DNA from: Thermoleophilia bacterium
GTDB taxonomy: Bacteria > Actinomycetota > Thermoleophilia > Gaiellales > JAICJC01
Assembly (NCBI GenBank): GCA_025928655.1
Contig: JAICJC010000005.1
Location: 1 to 60,559, forward strand
Direction: 5' to 3'
DNA: 60,559 nt
In this document: one piece after another, positions 44,542 through 53,003 of the stretch
How positions within the stretch are numbered: position 1 is the first letter of the stretch
Layout: each line of letters begins with the position of its first letter
The notes under the pieces: model-generated
What the model was told of the DNA's origin: nothing
The model's input: only the letters and a program-made list of their open reading frames with translations
The model's database searches: none
Made by a program: the position numbers and the translations under genes

Positions 44542-45622
44542 GCTGGTCCTCCATGCTCTTGGCAAGGGTTGAGATCAGCGAGTCGAACGAGTTCGAGAAG
44601 CTCTTCACGCCGTCGGTCTCGAGCTTGGCCGTGACCGCCTCCATGCTGATCCCGGCCGCCTCGACCTGCTCGATCACGCGCCGCCCGCCGTCGACGTCCT
44701 CGTCCACCGTCCGGCGGACGGTGCCGTGGTCGAGGAAGGCGGCGATGGTGCCCTCGGGCATGGTGTTCACGCAGTCGGGGCCGATCAGCTCGTCGACGTA
44801 GAGGACGTCGGAGTACTCGGGGTTCTTCGTCCCCGTCGACGCCCACAGCGGCCGCTGCACGTTCGCGCCCTTCTCGGCCAGCTTGCGCCAGCGGTCGGAA
44901 CCCGTGATCCCGAGGAACTGCTGGTAGGCGAGCTTCGCGTTCGCGACCGCCGCCTTGCCGCGCAGCGGCGAGCCCTCCGGGAGCTCCTTGTCGACGGCCG
45001 TGTCCACCCGCGAGACGAAGAAGCTCGCCACCGAGTGCAGGTCGTCGATCGGCTCGCCGGCCTCGACGCGATGCTGCAGACCGCGGATGTAGGCCTCGTG
45101 GACCGCCTCGTAGTTCTCGAGCGAGAAGAGCAACGTCACGTTCACGTTCACGCCGGCGGCGATCGTCTTCTCGATCGCCGGGACGCCCTCGGCCGTGCCC
45201 GGGATCTTGATGAAGATGTTCGGCCGGCCGATGCGCTCGAAGAACTCGGGCGCGGCGGTGGTGGAGGCCGCCGTATCGTTCGCCATCGACGGCGGCAGCT
45301 CGAACGACACGTATCCGTCGAGATGGCCGGTGGCCTCGTACACGGGCTTGATCTGGTCGGCGGCATCGCGCACGTCGGCGATCGCAAGCTCGAAGAAGGC
45401 GTCGGTGGGCGACATGCCGGACGCCGCCAGGGCGGCCACGGCCTCGTCGTAGTCGGTGGAGTCGGCGATGGCCTTCTGGAAGATCGTGGGATTCGACGTG
45501 ACGCCGACGATGCCCTCGTCGACCATCCGCCGGAACTCCCCGGACTCCAGCCAGCCGCGCCGGATGTTGTCCAGCCACGGGCTCGTGCCCGCGGCTGCAA
45601 GCTGCTTCAACGTATTCGTCAT
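44522..45622 (-). CDS. tal: Transaldolase
   Basis: A 366-residue actinobacterial-type transaldolase. It has SPWLDNIRRGWLESGEF, VTSNPTIFQKAI, and the Schiff-base lysine in NIFIKIPGTAEGVPAI, then NVNVTLLFSLENYEAV and WASTGTKNPEYSDV. The ATG at 45622 follows a GAGAGGAG site; the open frame extends 23 codons further without one. It is the first gene of the operon. A TAACGT box about 65 bp upstream may be the promoter. Transketolase, often the first gene of this operon in actinobacteria, is not here. Confidence 0.95.
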   Translation of the reverse strand: MTNTLKQLAAAGTSPWLDNIRRGWLESGEFRRMVDEGIVGVTSNPTIFQKAIADSTDYDEAVAALAASGMSPTDAFFELAIADVRDAADQIKPVYEATGHLDGYVSFELPPSMANDTAASTTAAPEFFERIGRPNIFIKIPGTAEGVPAIEKTIAAGVNVNVTLLFSLENYEAVHEAYIRGLQHRVEAGEPIDDLHSVASFFVSRVDTAVDKELPEGSPLRGKAAVANAKLAYQQFLGITGSDRWRKLAEKGANVQRPLWASTGTKNPEYSDVLYVDELIGPDCVNTMPEGTIAAFLDHGTVRRTVDEDVDGGRRVIEQVEAAGISMEAVTAKLETDGVKSFSNSFDSLISTLAKSMEDQRARGAA

Positions 45623-45727
45623 GAGGTACTCCTCTCGGACGTCGGCCGCACGGAGGAACGCCCGCCCGCGAGCTTGACCGGACGTTACCACCGGGCTCCG
45701 GGAATCCCTACCCGCGCCCCGGCCCGT

Positions 45728-47119
45728 TCACCCACGCCGGGCGGGGATCCCGAACCGCGCCAGCGTCCGGGGCGCCGAGGGGATCACCGTTGCGACCGCC
45801 TTGACGAACCCGGCCTGGGTCGCGATGCCGTACGCGTTGCGCGCGACGTAGGCCCGCAGGGCGCAATCGACGAGCGACCGGGGTCCGAGCGACCGGGCCG
45901 CGCGGGCGCCGTCGATGTAGACCCCGAGCTGGTAGGCGCGGTAGGGCCGGCCCTGCCAGAAGGACATCGGCTCGCCGGTGAGGCGCAGGAACGCCGGCGT
46001 GACCTTGAACCTGACGGGGAGCGGGCCCATCGCGTAGGTGGCGAGCCCCTCGTCGAGCACCGGGTCGCGGGCCTGGTCGTCCCCGACGAGGCTGTAGAAC
46101 CACTGGTGGGCGACCTCGTGCCGCGTCAGCTCGCCCCGGGTGCCGGCGCCGAGGAAGAGCATCGCCGGGTACTCGATCCCGAGCCGGTGCTGGCCGGGCA
46201 GGACGGCGACCCGCAGGGACGGCCACGGGTAGGGCCCGAAGCGGTGTGAGAGCAGGACCAGATCGTCACCGACCTCCCCCGCCACCGCGGCCGGGCGCAC
46301 CGACATCCCGGCCGCGACGCCCACGACGACGCGCACGGGCCGGGGGGCGTGGGCCGTGACCGTCGCAGCCCGGAACCGGCCGACCGCCACGGCGAAGTCG
46401 CGCACCGCCCGCGCCCGCCAGACCCCGTCGCCGGCGGGGTCGCCGCTCGCGATCGCGCTCGTGCCGGCCGGCAGGTGCAGGCGCACGCTGAAGTCGGCCG
46501 TCGGCGAGGACGAGGTCTCGGCCAGGCTGGTCGTGGCCGGGTCGGTGTCCCAGCCGACGCCCGGTTCCCAGGGCAGCAGGGGGAAGAAGGAGCCCAGCCG
46601 CAGCGAGCGTCCGGCGCGCGCCAGCCGGTCGGCGACCGGGCCGGGGACGCGCAGCGCGAAGCGCATCGACGCGCGCACGGGGACACCGGCCGCGAACGGG
46701 CGCCCGCGGCGGACGACGACCGTGGTCGGGTCGGTGAGCGCTGCGGCAGCCGGCCGGCCGCCGAGGCGCACGTCCGACACGGACAGGCGGGAGCCCTCGC
46801 GCGCCTGGCGCGGCCCGTTCGGCCACAGCCGGAACACCAGCCGCCCCGTGGGCAGGTCAGGGGTGAAGACGACCGCGAGCGTCCCGGTCACCCGGCCGCG
46901 CGCGGGGATGCGCACGTCGAGCCGGTAACGCGGCCGCGTCGGTGACGGACGGGTGTAGACGGGGCGCCGGGCGCAGGCGGACGCCGCCGTGGGGCGGGCG
47001 GACGTCGGGGCGGCGCTGCCGTGGCCGGAGCAGGCGGCCGCGGCTACGAGGACGGCCAGGGCCGCGCCGCCAGCTCGGCGCCGGCCCGCCGCATGTCCCC
47101 GCACTCGTACGTCTCGCAT
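45728..47119 (-). CDS. Secreted M1-type zinc metallopeptidase, probable lipoprotein
   Basis: A 463-residue protein with a signal ending in an apparent lipobox (LAVLVAAAACSG), a beta-rich N-terminal domain and the M1 zinc motif RHEVAHQWFYS followed by an E in LDEGLATYA, the HExxH-18-E pattern. A GxMEN-like motif (HRLGIEYPAMLFL) precedes it. It would trim peptides outside the membrane. The start at ATG 47119 has a GAGGGG site; GTG 47104 is the alternative. Either start overlaps the end of the glycerate kinase gene by at least 61 bp in another frame. Confidence 0.85.
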   Translation of the reverse strand: MRDVRVRGHAAGRRRAGGAALAVLVAAAACSGHGSAAPTSARPTAASACARRPVYTRPSPTRPRYRLDVRIPARGRVTGTLAVVFTPDLPTGRLVFRLWPNGPRQAREGSRLSVSDVRLGGRPAAAALTDPTTVVVRRGRPFAAGVPVRASMRFALRVPGPVADRLARAGRSLRLGSFFPLLPWEPGVGWDTDPATTSLAETSSSPTADFSVRLHLPAGTSAIASGDPAGDGVWRARAVRDFAVAVGRFRAATVTAHAPRPVRVVVGVAAGMSVRPAAVAGEVGDDLVLLSHRFGPYPWPSLRVAVLPGQHRLGIEYPAMLFLGAGTRGELTRHEVAHQWFYSLVGDDQARDPVLDEGLATYAMGPLPVRFKVTPAFLRLTGEPMSFWQGRPYRAYQLGVYIDGARAARSLGPRSLVDCALRAYVARNAYGIATQAGFVKAVATVIPSAPRTLARFGIPARRG

Positions 47120-48018
47120 CCGCGCCCCTCGAGCTCCCCCGCCGCCGCCGCGTCGACCAGGCCGCCGACCGCTATGCATTGGACGCGCGCGCGGGCGCAT
47201 TTGTCTGCCACCGTCGCGACGACCTTGCCGCCGAGCGTGCCCCGGTCGATGCGCCCCTCCGCCGTCAGGCAGACGGCGGCACGGGCGAGCAGCGCGTCCA
47301 GGCCGGCCGCCTCCGCCACCAGCTCGGCACCTGCGACCGGGGTCGCGCCGAGCGCCATCAGCATCGCCCCGATGCCGCCGCCGGCCCCGGCGCCGGGCCG
47401 GCCGGCCGTGGGCAGAGCGAGCGCCGCCAGGCGCCGGTCGAGCGCCAGCACCTGCTCCGGTGTCGCCCCCTTCTGCGGCCCGAACACCGCCGCCGCCCCG
47501 TCCGGGCCGAGCAGCGGGTTGCGCACGTCGAGCGCCGCCACCAGCTCCAGTCCCGCGGCGGCGTCGCCGAGCGCGCGCCGCAGGCCCTCGCCGCCGTCGG
47601 TGCTGGCGGTGCCGCCGACGCCGATCGTGATCCGCCCGGCGCCCGCGACGACGGCGGCGGCGATCAGCTGCCCGGCGCCGAACGAGCTCGCGCCCAGCGG
47701 GTCGGGCGGCAGGTCGGCGACCGTCTGGCGGCCGCACGCCTCGGCGACGTCGAGCGCCGCCTCGCCGCCCGCCAGCACGGCGAAGCGGGCCCGGCGGGGG
47801 CGCCCGAGCGCATCGCGCACCGTGCACACCCGCCACTCACCGCCGCGAGCGGCGAGCAGCGCTGCCGCCGTGCCCTCGCCGCCGTCCGCCAGCGGGGCGG
47901 TCGCGAGGTCGTCGCCGGGGCGGCCCTCCCGCCATCCGGCGGCGAGCGCCGCGGCGGCCTCGGACGCCGTGTAGGTGCCGGCGAGCTTGTCCGGCGCGAT
48001 CACGACCCGCACGCGCAC
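47044..48018 (-). CDS. Glycerate kinase
   Basis: A 324-residue glycerate kinase of the GckA/GK1 family, which phosphorylates D-glycerate. Motifs are IAPDKLAGTYTASEAA, PLADGGEGTAAALL, GVGGTASTDGGEGLRRALG and GGIGAMLMALGA. The GTG start at 48018 lies 21 bp from the proposed start of the divergent acyl-CoA synthetase. The open frame upstream is a shadow. The 3' end overlaps the M1 peptidase gene by 76 bp. Confidence 0.93.
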   Translation of the reverse strand: MRVRVVIAPDKLAGTYTASEAAAALAAGWREGRPGDDLATAPLADGGEGTAAALLAARGGEWRVCTVRDALGRPRRARFAVLAGGEAALDVAEACGRQTVADLPPDPLGASSFGAGQLIAAAVVAGAGRITIGVGGTASTDGGEGLRRALGDAAAGLELVAALDVRNPLLGPDGAAAVFGPQKGATPEQVLALDRRLAALALPTAGRPGAGAGGGIGAMLMALGATPVAGAELVAEAAGLDALLARAAVCLTAEGRIDRGTLGGKVVATVADKCARARVQCIAVGGLVDAAAAGELEGRGCETYECGDMRRAGAELAARPWPSS

Positions 48019-48026
48019 CCCGCCGT

Positions 48027-48032
48027 TAGCAT
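48027..48032 (+). promoter_or_regulatory. -10 box that points to an ATC start codon
   Basis: TAGCAT is 7 bp before ATC at 48040, the leaderless distance seen at other genes here. No ATG, GTG or TTG is in frame nearby. Confidence 0.5.
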
Positions 48033-48039
48033 CCTCGCC

Positions 48040-49980
48040 ATCGGCGACACACGTTATATCTGGGAGCCTTCCGCCGACACGATCGAGCGCGCCCGGGCCA
48101 CGGCCTTCATGCGCGAGCACGGGATCGGGGACTGGCGCGAGCTGGTGTGCCGCAGCCAGGAGGACGTCGAGTGGTTCTGGGACGCGGCGGTGCGCCACCT
48201 CGGGATCGAGTTCTTTAGAGCCTACGAGCGCGTGCTCGACACCTCCGACGGCGCCGAGTGGGCGCGCTGGTTCACCGGCGGCACGATCAACCTGGCGCAC
48301 AACACCGTCGACCGGCACGCGCGCGCGGCCCCGGACCGCCCGGCGGTCGTCTGGGAGAGCGAGGACGGCCGGGTGCAGACCGTCACGTACGCCGGGCTCG
48401 AGGTCGAGGTGAACCGGCTCGCGAACGCCCTGCTCGAGCTCGGAGTGCGCCGCGGCGACGCCGTCGGCCTCTTCCTGCCCATGTCGATCCAGGTGGTGGC
48501 CGGGTTTCACGCGATCGCCAAGATCGGCGCGATCGTCGTCCCCATCTTCTCCGGTTTTGCGGCCCCGGCGGTCGCCGCCCGGCTGTCGGACGCGGGCGCG
48601 GTCGCGCTGCTCACGGCCGACGCGGTGCCGCGCCGCGGCCGGCCGGTGTCGATGAAGGCGATCGCCGACGAGGCGGTGGCGGCCGCCCCGACGGTGCGCT
48701 CGGTCATCGTCTGGTCGCGCCTGGGCGGCGACGTCGAGATGCGGGCGGGGCGCGACCACCGGTGGGAGGAGCTCGTCGGTCGTCAGAGCGGCGAGCTGGC
48801 CGCCACGGCGCTCGACCCGGAGACGCCGGTGATGGTGATCTACACGTCGGGGACGACCGGGCGGCCGAAGGGGGCCGTGCACGTCCAGGGCGGGTTCCTG
48901 GTCAAGATCGCCGAGGAGTGCGCCTTCCAGCTCGACGTCGGGGCGGACGACCGGTTCATGTGGGTGACCGACATGGGCTGGATCATGGGGCCGCTCGCGG
49001 TGGTCGGCGCCGGGGCGCTCGGCGCGACGCTCGTCATCAGCGAGGGGGCGCCCGACTACCCCGGCCCCGACCGGCTGTGGGGGATGGTCGAGCGCCACCG
49101 TATCAGCGTGCTCGGCGTCTCGCCGACGCTCATCCGCGCCCTCATCCCGCACGGCGACGAGCACGCCACCCGCCACGACCGCTCGTCCCTGCGGATCATG
49201 GGATCGACCGGCGAGCCGTGGAACCCCGACCCCTACCGGTGGCTGCACACGGTCGTGGGGGAGGGCCGCGCCCCGATCATCAACCTCTCCGGCGGGACCG
49301 AGGTCGGCGCCTGCTTCCTCTCGCCGATGCCGGTGATGCCGCTCAAGGAGTGCACGCTCGGCGCGCCCGCGCTCGGGATGGCGATCGACGTGGTGGACGC
49401 GAACGGGAGCCACCTGCCGGCCGGCGAGGTGGGCGAGCTCGTCTGCCGCAAGCCCTGGCCGAGCATGACCCGGGGCGTGTGGGGCGACGCCGACCGCTAC
49501 CTCGAGGCGTACTGGTCGCGCTGGCCGGGAGTCTGGGCGCACGGCGACTGGGCGTCGGTCGACGAGGACGGCTACTGGTACCTGCACGGGCGCTCGGACG
49601 ACACGCTCAACATCGCGGGCAAGCGGATCGGGCCGGCGGAGTTCGAGTCGGCCGCGGTCGCGCACCCCGCCGTTGCGGAGGCCTGCGCGGTCGGGATGCC
49701 GGACGAGGTGAAGGGCGAGGTGGCCTGGCTCTACTGCGTCCTGCGGCCCGGCTTCGAGCCGGGGGACGAGCTGCGGGCCGAGGTGTCCCAGGCGGTCACC
49801 TCTGTGCTCGGGAAGGCGTTCGCGCCGGCCCGGATCGGATTCGTGACGGGCCTGCCCAAGACCCGCTCCGCCAAGATCGTGCGCCGCGCGGTGCGGGCGA
49901 CCGCGCTCGGCGCCGACGTCGGCGACACGTCGTCCATCGAGGACCCGGGGGTGCTCGAGCAGGTCGCCGCGGCGCGGTGA
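48040..49980 (+). CDS. Acetyl/acyl-CoA synthetase-like AMP-forming enzyme, non-canonical start
   Basis: About 646 residues. The acetyl-CoA-synthetase-like body has YTSGTTGRPKGAVH, TDMGWIMGPL, GSTGEPWNPDPYRW, HGRSDDTLNIAGKRIGP and the catalytic Lys in KTRSAKIVRR. The family's short N-terminus (YIWEPSADTIERARATAFM) is encoded from 48055, but the first ATG in frame is at 48109, inside it. No ATG, GTG or TTG lies between the divergent glycerate kinase start and 48109. A TAGCAT box 7 bp before ATC at 48040 suggests leaderless initiation at ATC, or loss of an ATG there. If not, translation from 48109 gives 623 residues without the conserved front. Confidence 0.88.
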   Translation: MGDTRYIWEPSADTIERARATAFMREHGIGDWRELVCRSQEDVEWFWDAAVRHLGIEFFRAYERVLDTSDGAEWARWFTGGTINLAHNTVDRHARAAPDRPAVVWESEDGRVQTVTYAGLEVEVNRLANALLELGVRRGDAVGLFLPMSIQVVAGFHAIAKIGAIVVPIFSGFAAPAVAARLSDAGAVALLTADAVPRRGRPVSMKAIADEAVAAAPTVRSVIVWSRLGGDVEMRAGRDHRWEELVGRQSGELAATALDPETPVMVIYTSGTTGRPKGAVHVQGGFLVKIAEECAFQLDVGADDRFMWVTDMGWIMGPLAVVGAGALGATLVISEGAPDYPGPDRLWGMVERHRISVLGVSPTLIRALIPHGDEHATRHDRSSLRIMGSTGEPWNPDPYRWLHTVVGEGRAPIINLSGGTEVGACFLSPMPVMPLKECTLGAPALGMAIDVVDANGSHLPAGEVGELVCRKPWPSMTRGVWGDADRYLEAYWSRWPGVWAHGDWASVDEDGYWYLHGRSDDTLNIAGKRIGPAEFESAAVAHPAVAEACAVGMPDEVKGEVAWLYCVLRPGFEPGDELRAEVSQAVTSVLGKAFAPARIGFVTGLPKTRSAKIVRRAVRATALGADVGDTSSIEDPGVLEQVAAAR

Positions 49981-50017
49981 TGCTAGGCTCGCAGGCCGTC
50001 GACGCTGGGAGGGTCAC

Positions 50018-50794
50018 GTGACCGCAGGTCTCTTGGAGAGCAAGCGCGCGCTCGTCGCCGGGGTGGCGAACAAGCGCTCCATCGCCTGGGCCATCGCGCA
50101 GGCGCTCCACGACGCCGGCGCAGAGCTCGCCTTCACGTACCAGGGCGAGCGGCTGCAGGGCTCGGTGGCGAAGCTGGCCGCCGAGGTCGGATCGGAGACC
50201 GTCGTCGAGTGCGACGTCTCCGACGATGCGAGCATCGACCGCGCGTTCGCGGAGGTCGCGGACGCCGGCGGGCTCGACATCATGGTGCACTCGATCGCCT
50301 ACGCCCCCCAGGAGACGTTCACCGAGCGTTACGTCGACACGTCGCGGGAGGCGTTCCGGGTCGCCCACGACGTCTCCGCCTACTCGCTGATCGCGATGGC
50401 GAAACGGGCCGAGCCGCTGATGGCGGAGCGCGGCGGCGGCTCGATGGTGACCATGACCTACATGGCCAGCGAGCGGGCCTTCCCCGGCTACAACATCATG
50501 GCCAGCGCGAAGGCGGCGCTCGAGTGCGCCGTGCGCTACCTGGCCTGGGAGCTGGGGCCGTCCGGGATCCGGGTGAACGCCGTGTCGGCGGGGCCGGTGC
50601 GGACGCTGGCCTCGGCGGGGATCGCCGGGTTCAAGGAGATGGAGGGCGTCATCGAGCAGCGCACGCCGCTGCGGAAGAACATCCAGGCGGCCGACGCCGG
50701 CCAGGCCGCGCTGTACCTGTGCAGCCCCATGTCCCAGATGGTGACCGGCACCGTCCTCTACGTCGACTCCGGCTACCACGCGATGGGCATCTGA
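50018..50794 (+). CDS. fabI: Enoyl-[acyl-carrier-protein] reductase (FabI type)
   Basis: A 258-residue FabI that reduces enoyl-ACP with NADH in fatty-acid synthesis. It has the FabI-specific start LVAGVANKRSIAWAIAQ, HSIAYAPQ, MTYMASERAFPGYN and the catalytic Tyr-x6-Lys (YNIMASAK), then AGPVRTLASAGI. GGGAGGG before the GTG is a strong ribosome-binding site and TAGGCT at about 49985 a likely -10. It is followed 8 bp later by a metallo-beta-lactamase-fold gene. Confidence 0.95.
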   Translation: MTAGLLESKRALVAGVANKRSIAWAIAQALHDAGAELAFTYQGERLQGSVAKLAAEVGSETVVECDVSDDASIDRAFAEVADAGGLDIMVHSIAYAPQETFTERYVDTSREAFRVAHDVSAYSLIAMAKRAEPLMAERGGGSMVTMTYMASERAFPGYNIMASAKAALECAVRYLAWELGPSGIRVNAVSAGPVRTLASAGIAGFKEMEGVIEQRTPLRKNIQAADAGQAALYLCSPMSQMVTGTVLYVDSGYHAMGI

Positions 50795-50802
50795 GGCTCC
50801 CC

Positions 50803-51564
50803 GTGCTGCGGTTCACCGTCCTGGGCGGGAGCCCCGCCTGGCCGAACCCGGGCCAGGCGGCGAGCGGGTACCTGGTCGAGACGGAGCAGGTGCGGATGCT
50901 GGTCGACTGCGGGTCGGGCGTCGCGACCGAGCTGCGCGCCCACGACCCCGGGCCGCTGACCGACATCGTCATCAGCCACTTCCACGCCGACCACTGGTTC
51001 GACCTGGTGCCGCTGCACTACGCCCACCGCTACGGCTCGTGGGCCGACCGGCCGCACGCCAACCTGTACCTGCCGCCCGGCGGCCGGGCCGTCCTCGACA
51101 CGGTCGCGTCGGTGTGGGACGGCTCGGTGGAGACGTTCGAGGCGGCCTGGGAGATCTCGGAGTACGATCCGCTGTCCGAGCTGCGCGTGGGCGACCTGCG
51201 GGTGTCCTTCGCGCCGACGAAGCACTACACCACCTGCTACGCGATCCGCATCGACGGGCCGCAGGGCACCATCGCCTACTCGGCGGACACGGCCCCGATC
51301 GAACGGCTGGCCCGGTTCGCCCGCGGCGCCGACCTGTTCGTGTGCGAGGCGGCCCTGGCCGACGCCGCCAACGACGACGCCGGCGAGCGCGGCCACATGG
51401 ACGCCGCCGAGGCCGGCCGCGAGGCGACCCGGGCCGGCGTCTCTCGGCTGCTCCTGGCCCACGTGCCGATGGAGATCGGCGCCGAGCGCGTCATGGAGAT
51501 GGCGCGCTCGCAGTACGCCGGGCCGATCGACCTCGCCGCGCCCGGCGTGACGATCGAGCTCTAG
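50803..51564 (+). CDS. Metallo-beta-lactamase-fold hydrolase (RNase Z/ElaC-like)
   Basis: A 253-residue hydrolase with VLGGSPAWPNPGQAASGYLV, SHFHADHWFDL (HxHxDH), FAPTKHYTTCYAIRI and LLLAHVPMEI near the end. The pattern is that of small actinobacterial MBL proteins related to RNase Z and phosphodiesterases, without the exosite arm of tRNA-processing enzymes. Substrate unknown. The GTG start is 8 bp after fabI, so it is probably co-transcribed. It converges with lpdA. Confidence 0.88.
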   Translation: MLRFTVLGGSPAWPNPGQAASGYLVETEQVRMLVDCGSGVATELRAHDPGPLTDIVISHFHADHWFDLVPLHYAHRYGSWADRPHANLYLPPGGRAVLDTVASVWDGSVETFEAAWEISEYDPLSELRVGDLRVSFAPTKHYTTCYAIRIDGPQGTIAYSADTAPIERLARFARGADLFVCEAALADAANDDAGERGHMDAAEAGREATRAGVSRLLLAHVPMEIGAERVMEMARSQYAGPIDLAAPGVTIEL

Positions 51565-51575
51565 CGGCCCCGCAG

Positions 51576-52979
51576 CTACGCCGAGAGGGTCACACGCGAG
51601 ATGCCGAGCATGCCCTCGGCCGCCTTCTCGGCCGCGCGCTGCAGGCTCTCCGACATCGACGGGTTGACCGCGGCCGTCTCGGCCAGCACCTGCACCGACA
51701 GGCGCGCGTGGACGGCGAGCGCCACCGCCGTGATGACCTCGGACGCGCGGAAGCCGACCATCGCCCCGCCGAGGATGGTGCCGTCGTCGGGGTCGGACAG
51801 GAGCTTGACGATGCCGTCGGTCTCGCCCTCCATCACCGCGCGCGGGTTGGCGCGCACGAGGTGCTTCGTCACCCGCACCGGCACCCCGTCGAGGCGGGCC
51901 TGGCGCTCCGAGATGCCGGCCTTCGCGATCTCCGGCCGGGTGAACACGCACCAGGCGACACCGGTGTAGGCGACCGGGTCGACGGGCACGCCCATCGCGT
52001 GCAGGGCCGCCGTGCGGCCGTGCAGGGACGCGGTGTTCGCGAGCATGATCTGCCCGGTGACGTCGCCGCAGGCGTAGATATGGGGCACGTTCGTGCGGCA
52101 GAACTCGTCGGCGGGGAGCGCGCCCCGATCGGCGAAGGTGACCCCCGCCCGCTCGAGCCCGAGCCCGGACGTGTTCGGCCGCATGCCGATGCAGAGCAGG
52201 ACGTGCGAGCAGCGCAGGTCGCGGCCGTCCTCGAGCACGAGCCGCACCTCGTCGGGGTCCTCGCAGTCGATCGCGGCCGCCCGGCCGTTCTTCACCACGT
52301 CGAGCCCGCGGCGCAGGAACACCTCCTCGAGCACCTCGGCCAGGTCGGGGTCGTCGTTCGGCAGCAGCTGGTCGCGGGCCGAGATGAGCGTCACGCGCGA
52401 GCCGCAGCGGGAGAAGAAGTCGGCGAACTCGCAGCCGGTGGGCCCGGCGCCGAGGACGACCAGGTGCTCCGGCAGCTCGCGCAGGTCGAACACCTGCCGG
52501 GTCGTCAGCACCCGCTGCGCGTCCGGCCGGGCGAAGGGCGGCACGAACGGCGACGCGCCGGTGCAGACCAGCAGCGAGTCGAACTCGAGCACATGGTCGA
52601 GGCCGTCGACGTTCGCCACCAGCTCGTTCGGGCCGGTGACGCGGCCGCGGCCCGGGAGCACGTTCACGTTCACGCCGTCCATGCGCTCGCGCACGCCCCG
52701 GCTCTGGTGCAGGGCGACCGCCCGCGCGCGGGCGAGCGTGCGGCGCAGGTTGACCGACGGGTAGCCGTGGACGAAGTCGAGCCCGTCCTCCTCGGCCCGG
52801 GCCACCTCGACCACGGCGTCGGCCGTCGTCAGGAGCGTCTTCGACGGGATCGCGTCGGTCATCGTGCAGTTGCCGCCGAGCGACATGTCCTCGACCAGCG
52901 TGACGTCCGCGCCGCTGTAGGCGGCGGTGGTGGCCGCGGCGTACCCGGCCGGGCCGCCGCCAAGGATGACGAGCCTCAT
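51576..52979 (-). CDS. lpdA: NAD(P)H:quinone dehydrogenase of the LpdA type
   Basis: A 467-residue flavoprotein of the disulfide-reductase fold. It has FAD motif LVILGGGPAGYAAATTAA, NAD motif VVLGAGPTGCEFADFF and IYACGDVTGQIMLA. The redox-active CxxxxC is missing: the position reads GGNCTMTDAIPSK with one Cys, and the C-terminal His-Glu pair of lipoamide dehydrogenases is absent (AAVNPSMSESL). This matches mycobacterial LpdA, which reduces quinones. I choose ATG 52979 because TACGAT lies 7 bp upstream; ATG 52988 is also possible. Its promoter overlaps that of the divergent aminotransferase gene. Confidence 0.92.
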   Translation of the reverse strand: MRLVILGGGPAGYAAATTAAYSGADVTLVEDMSLGGNCTMTDAIPSKTLLTTADAVVEVARAEEDGLDFVHGYPSVNLRRTLARARAVALHQSRGVRERMDGVNVNVLPGRGRVTGPNELVANVDGLDHVLEFDSLLVCTGASPFVPPFARPDAQRVLTTRQVFDLRELPEHLVVLGAGPTGCEFADFFSRCGSRVTLISARDQLLPNDDPDLAEVLEEVFLRRGLDVVKNGRAAAIDCEDPDEVRLVLEDGRDLRCSHVLLCIGMRPNTSGLGLERAGVTFADRGALPADEFCRTNVPHIYACGDVTGQIMLANTASLHGRTAALHAMGVPVDPVAYTGVAWCVFTRPEIAKAGISERQARLDGVPVRVTKHLVRANPRAVMEGETDGIVKLLSDPDDGTILGGAMVGFRASEVITAVALAVHARLSVQVLAETAAVNPSMSESLQRAAEKAAEGMLGISRVTLSA

Positions 52980-52986
52980 GCGCGGC

Positions 52987-52996
52987 ATCGTAGACT
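52987..52996. promoter_or_regulatory. Overlapping divergent leaderless promoters (lpdA / aminotransferase)
   Basis: TACGAT on the minus strand (52992-52987) is 7 bp before the lpdA ATG. TAGACT on the plus strand (52991-52996) is 7 bp before the aminotransferase ATG. The boxes share 2 bp and the start codons are only 24 bp apart. Confidence 0.55.
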
Positions 52997-53003
52997 CCGC
53001 ACC

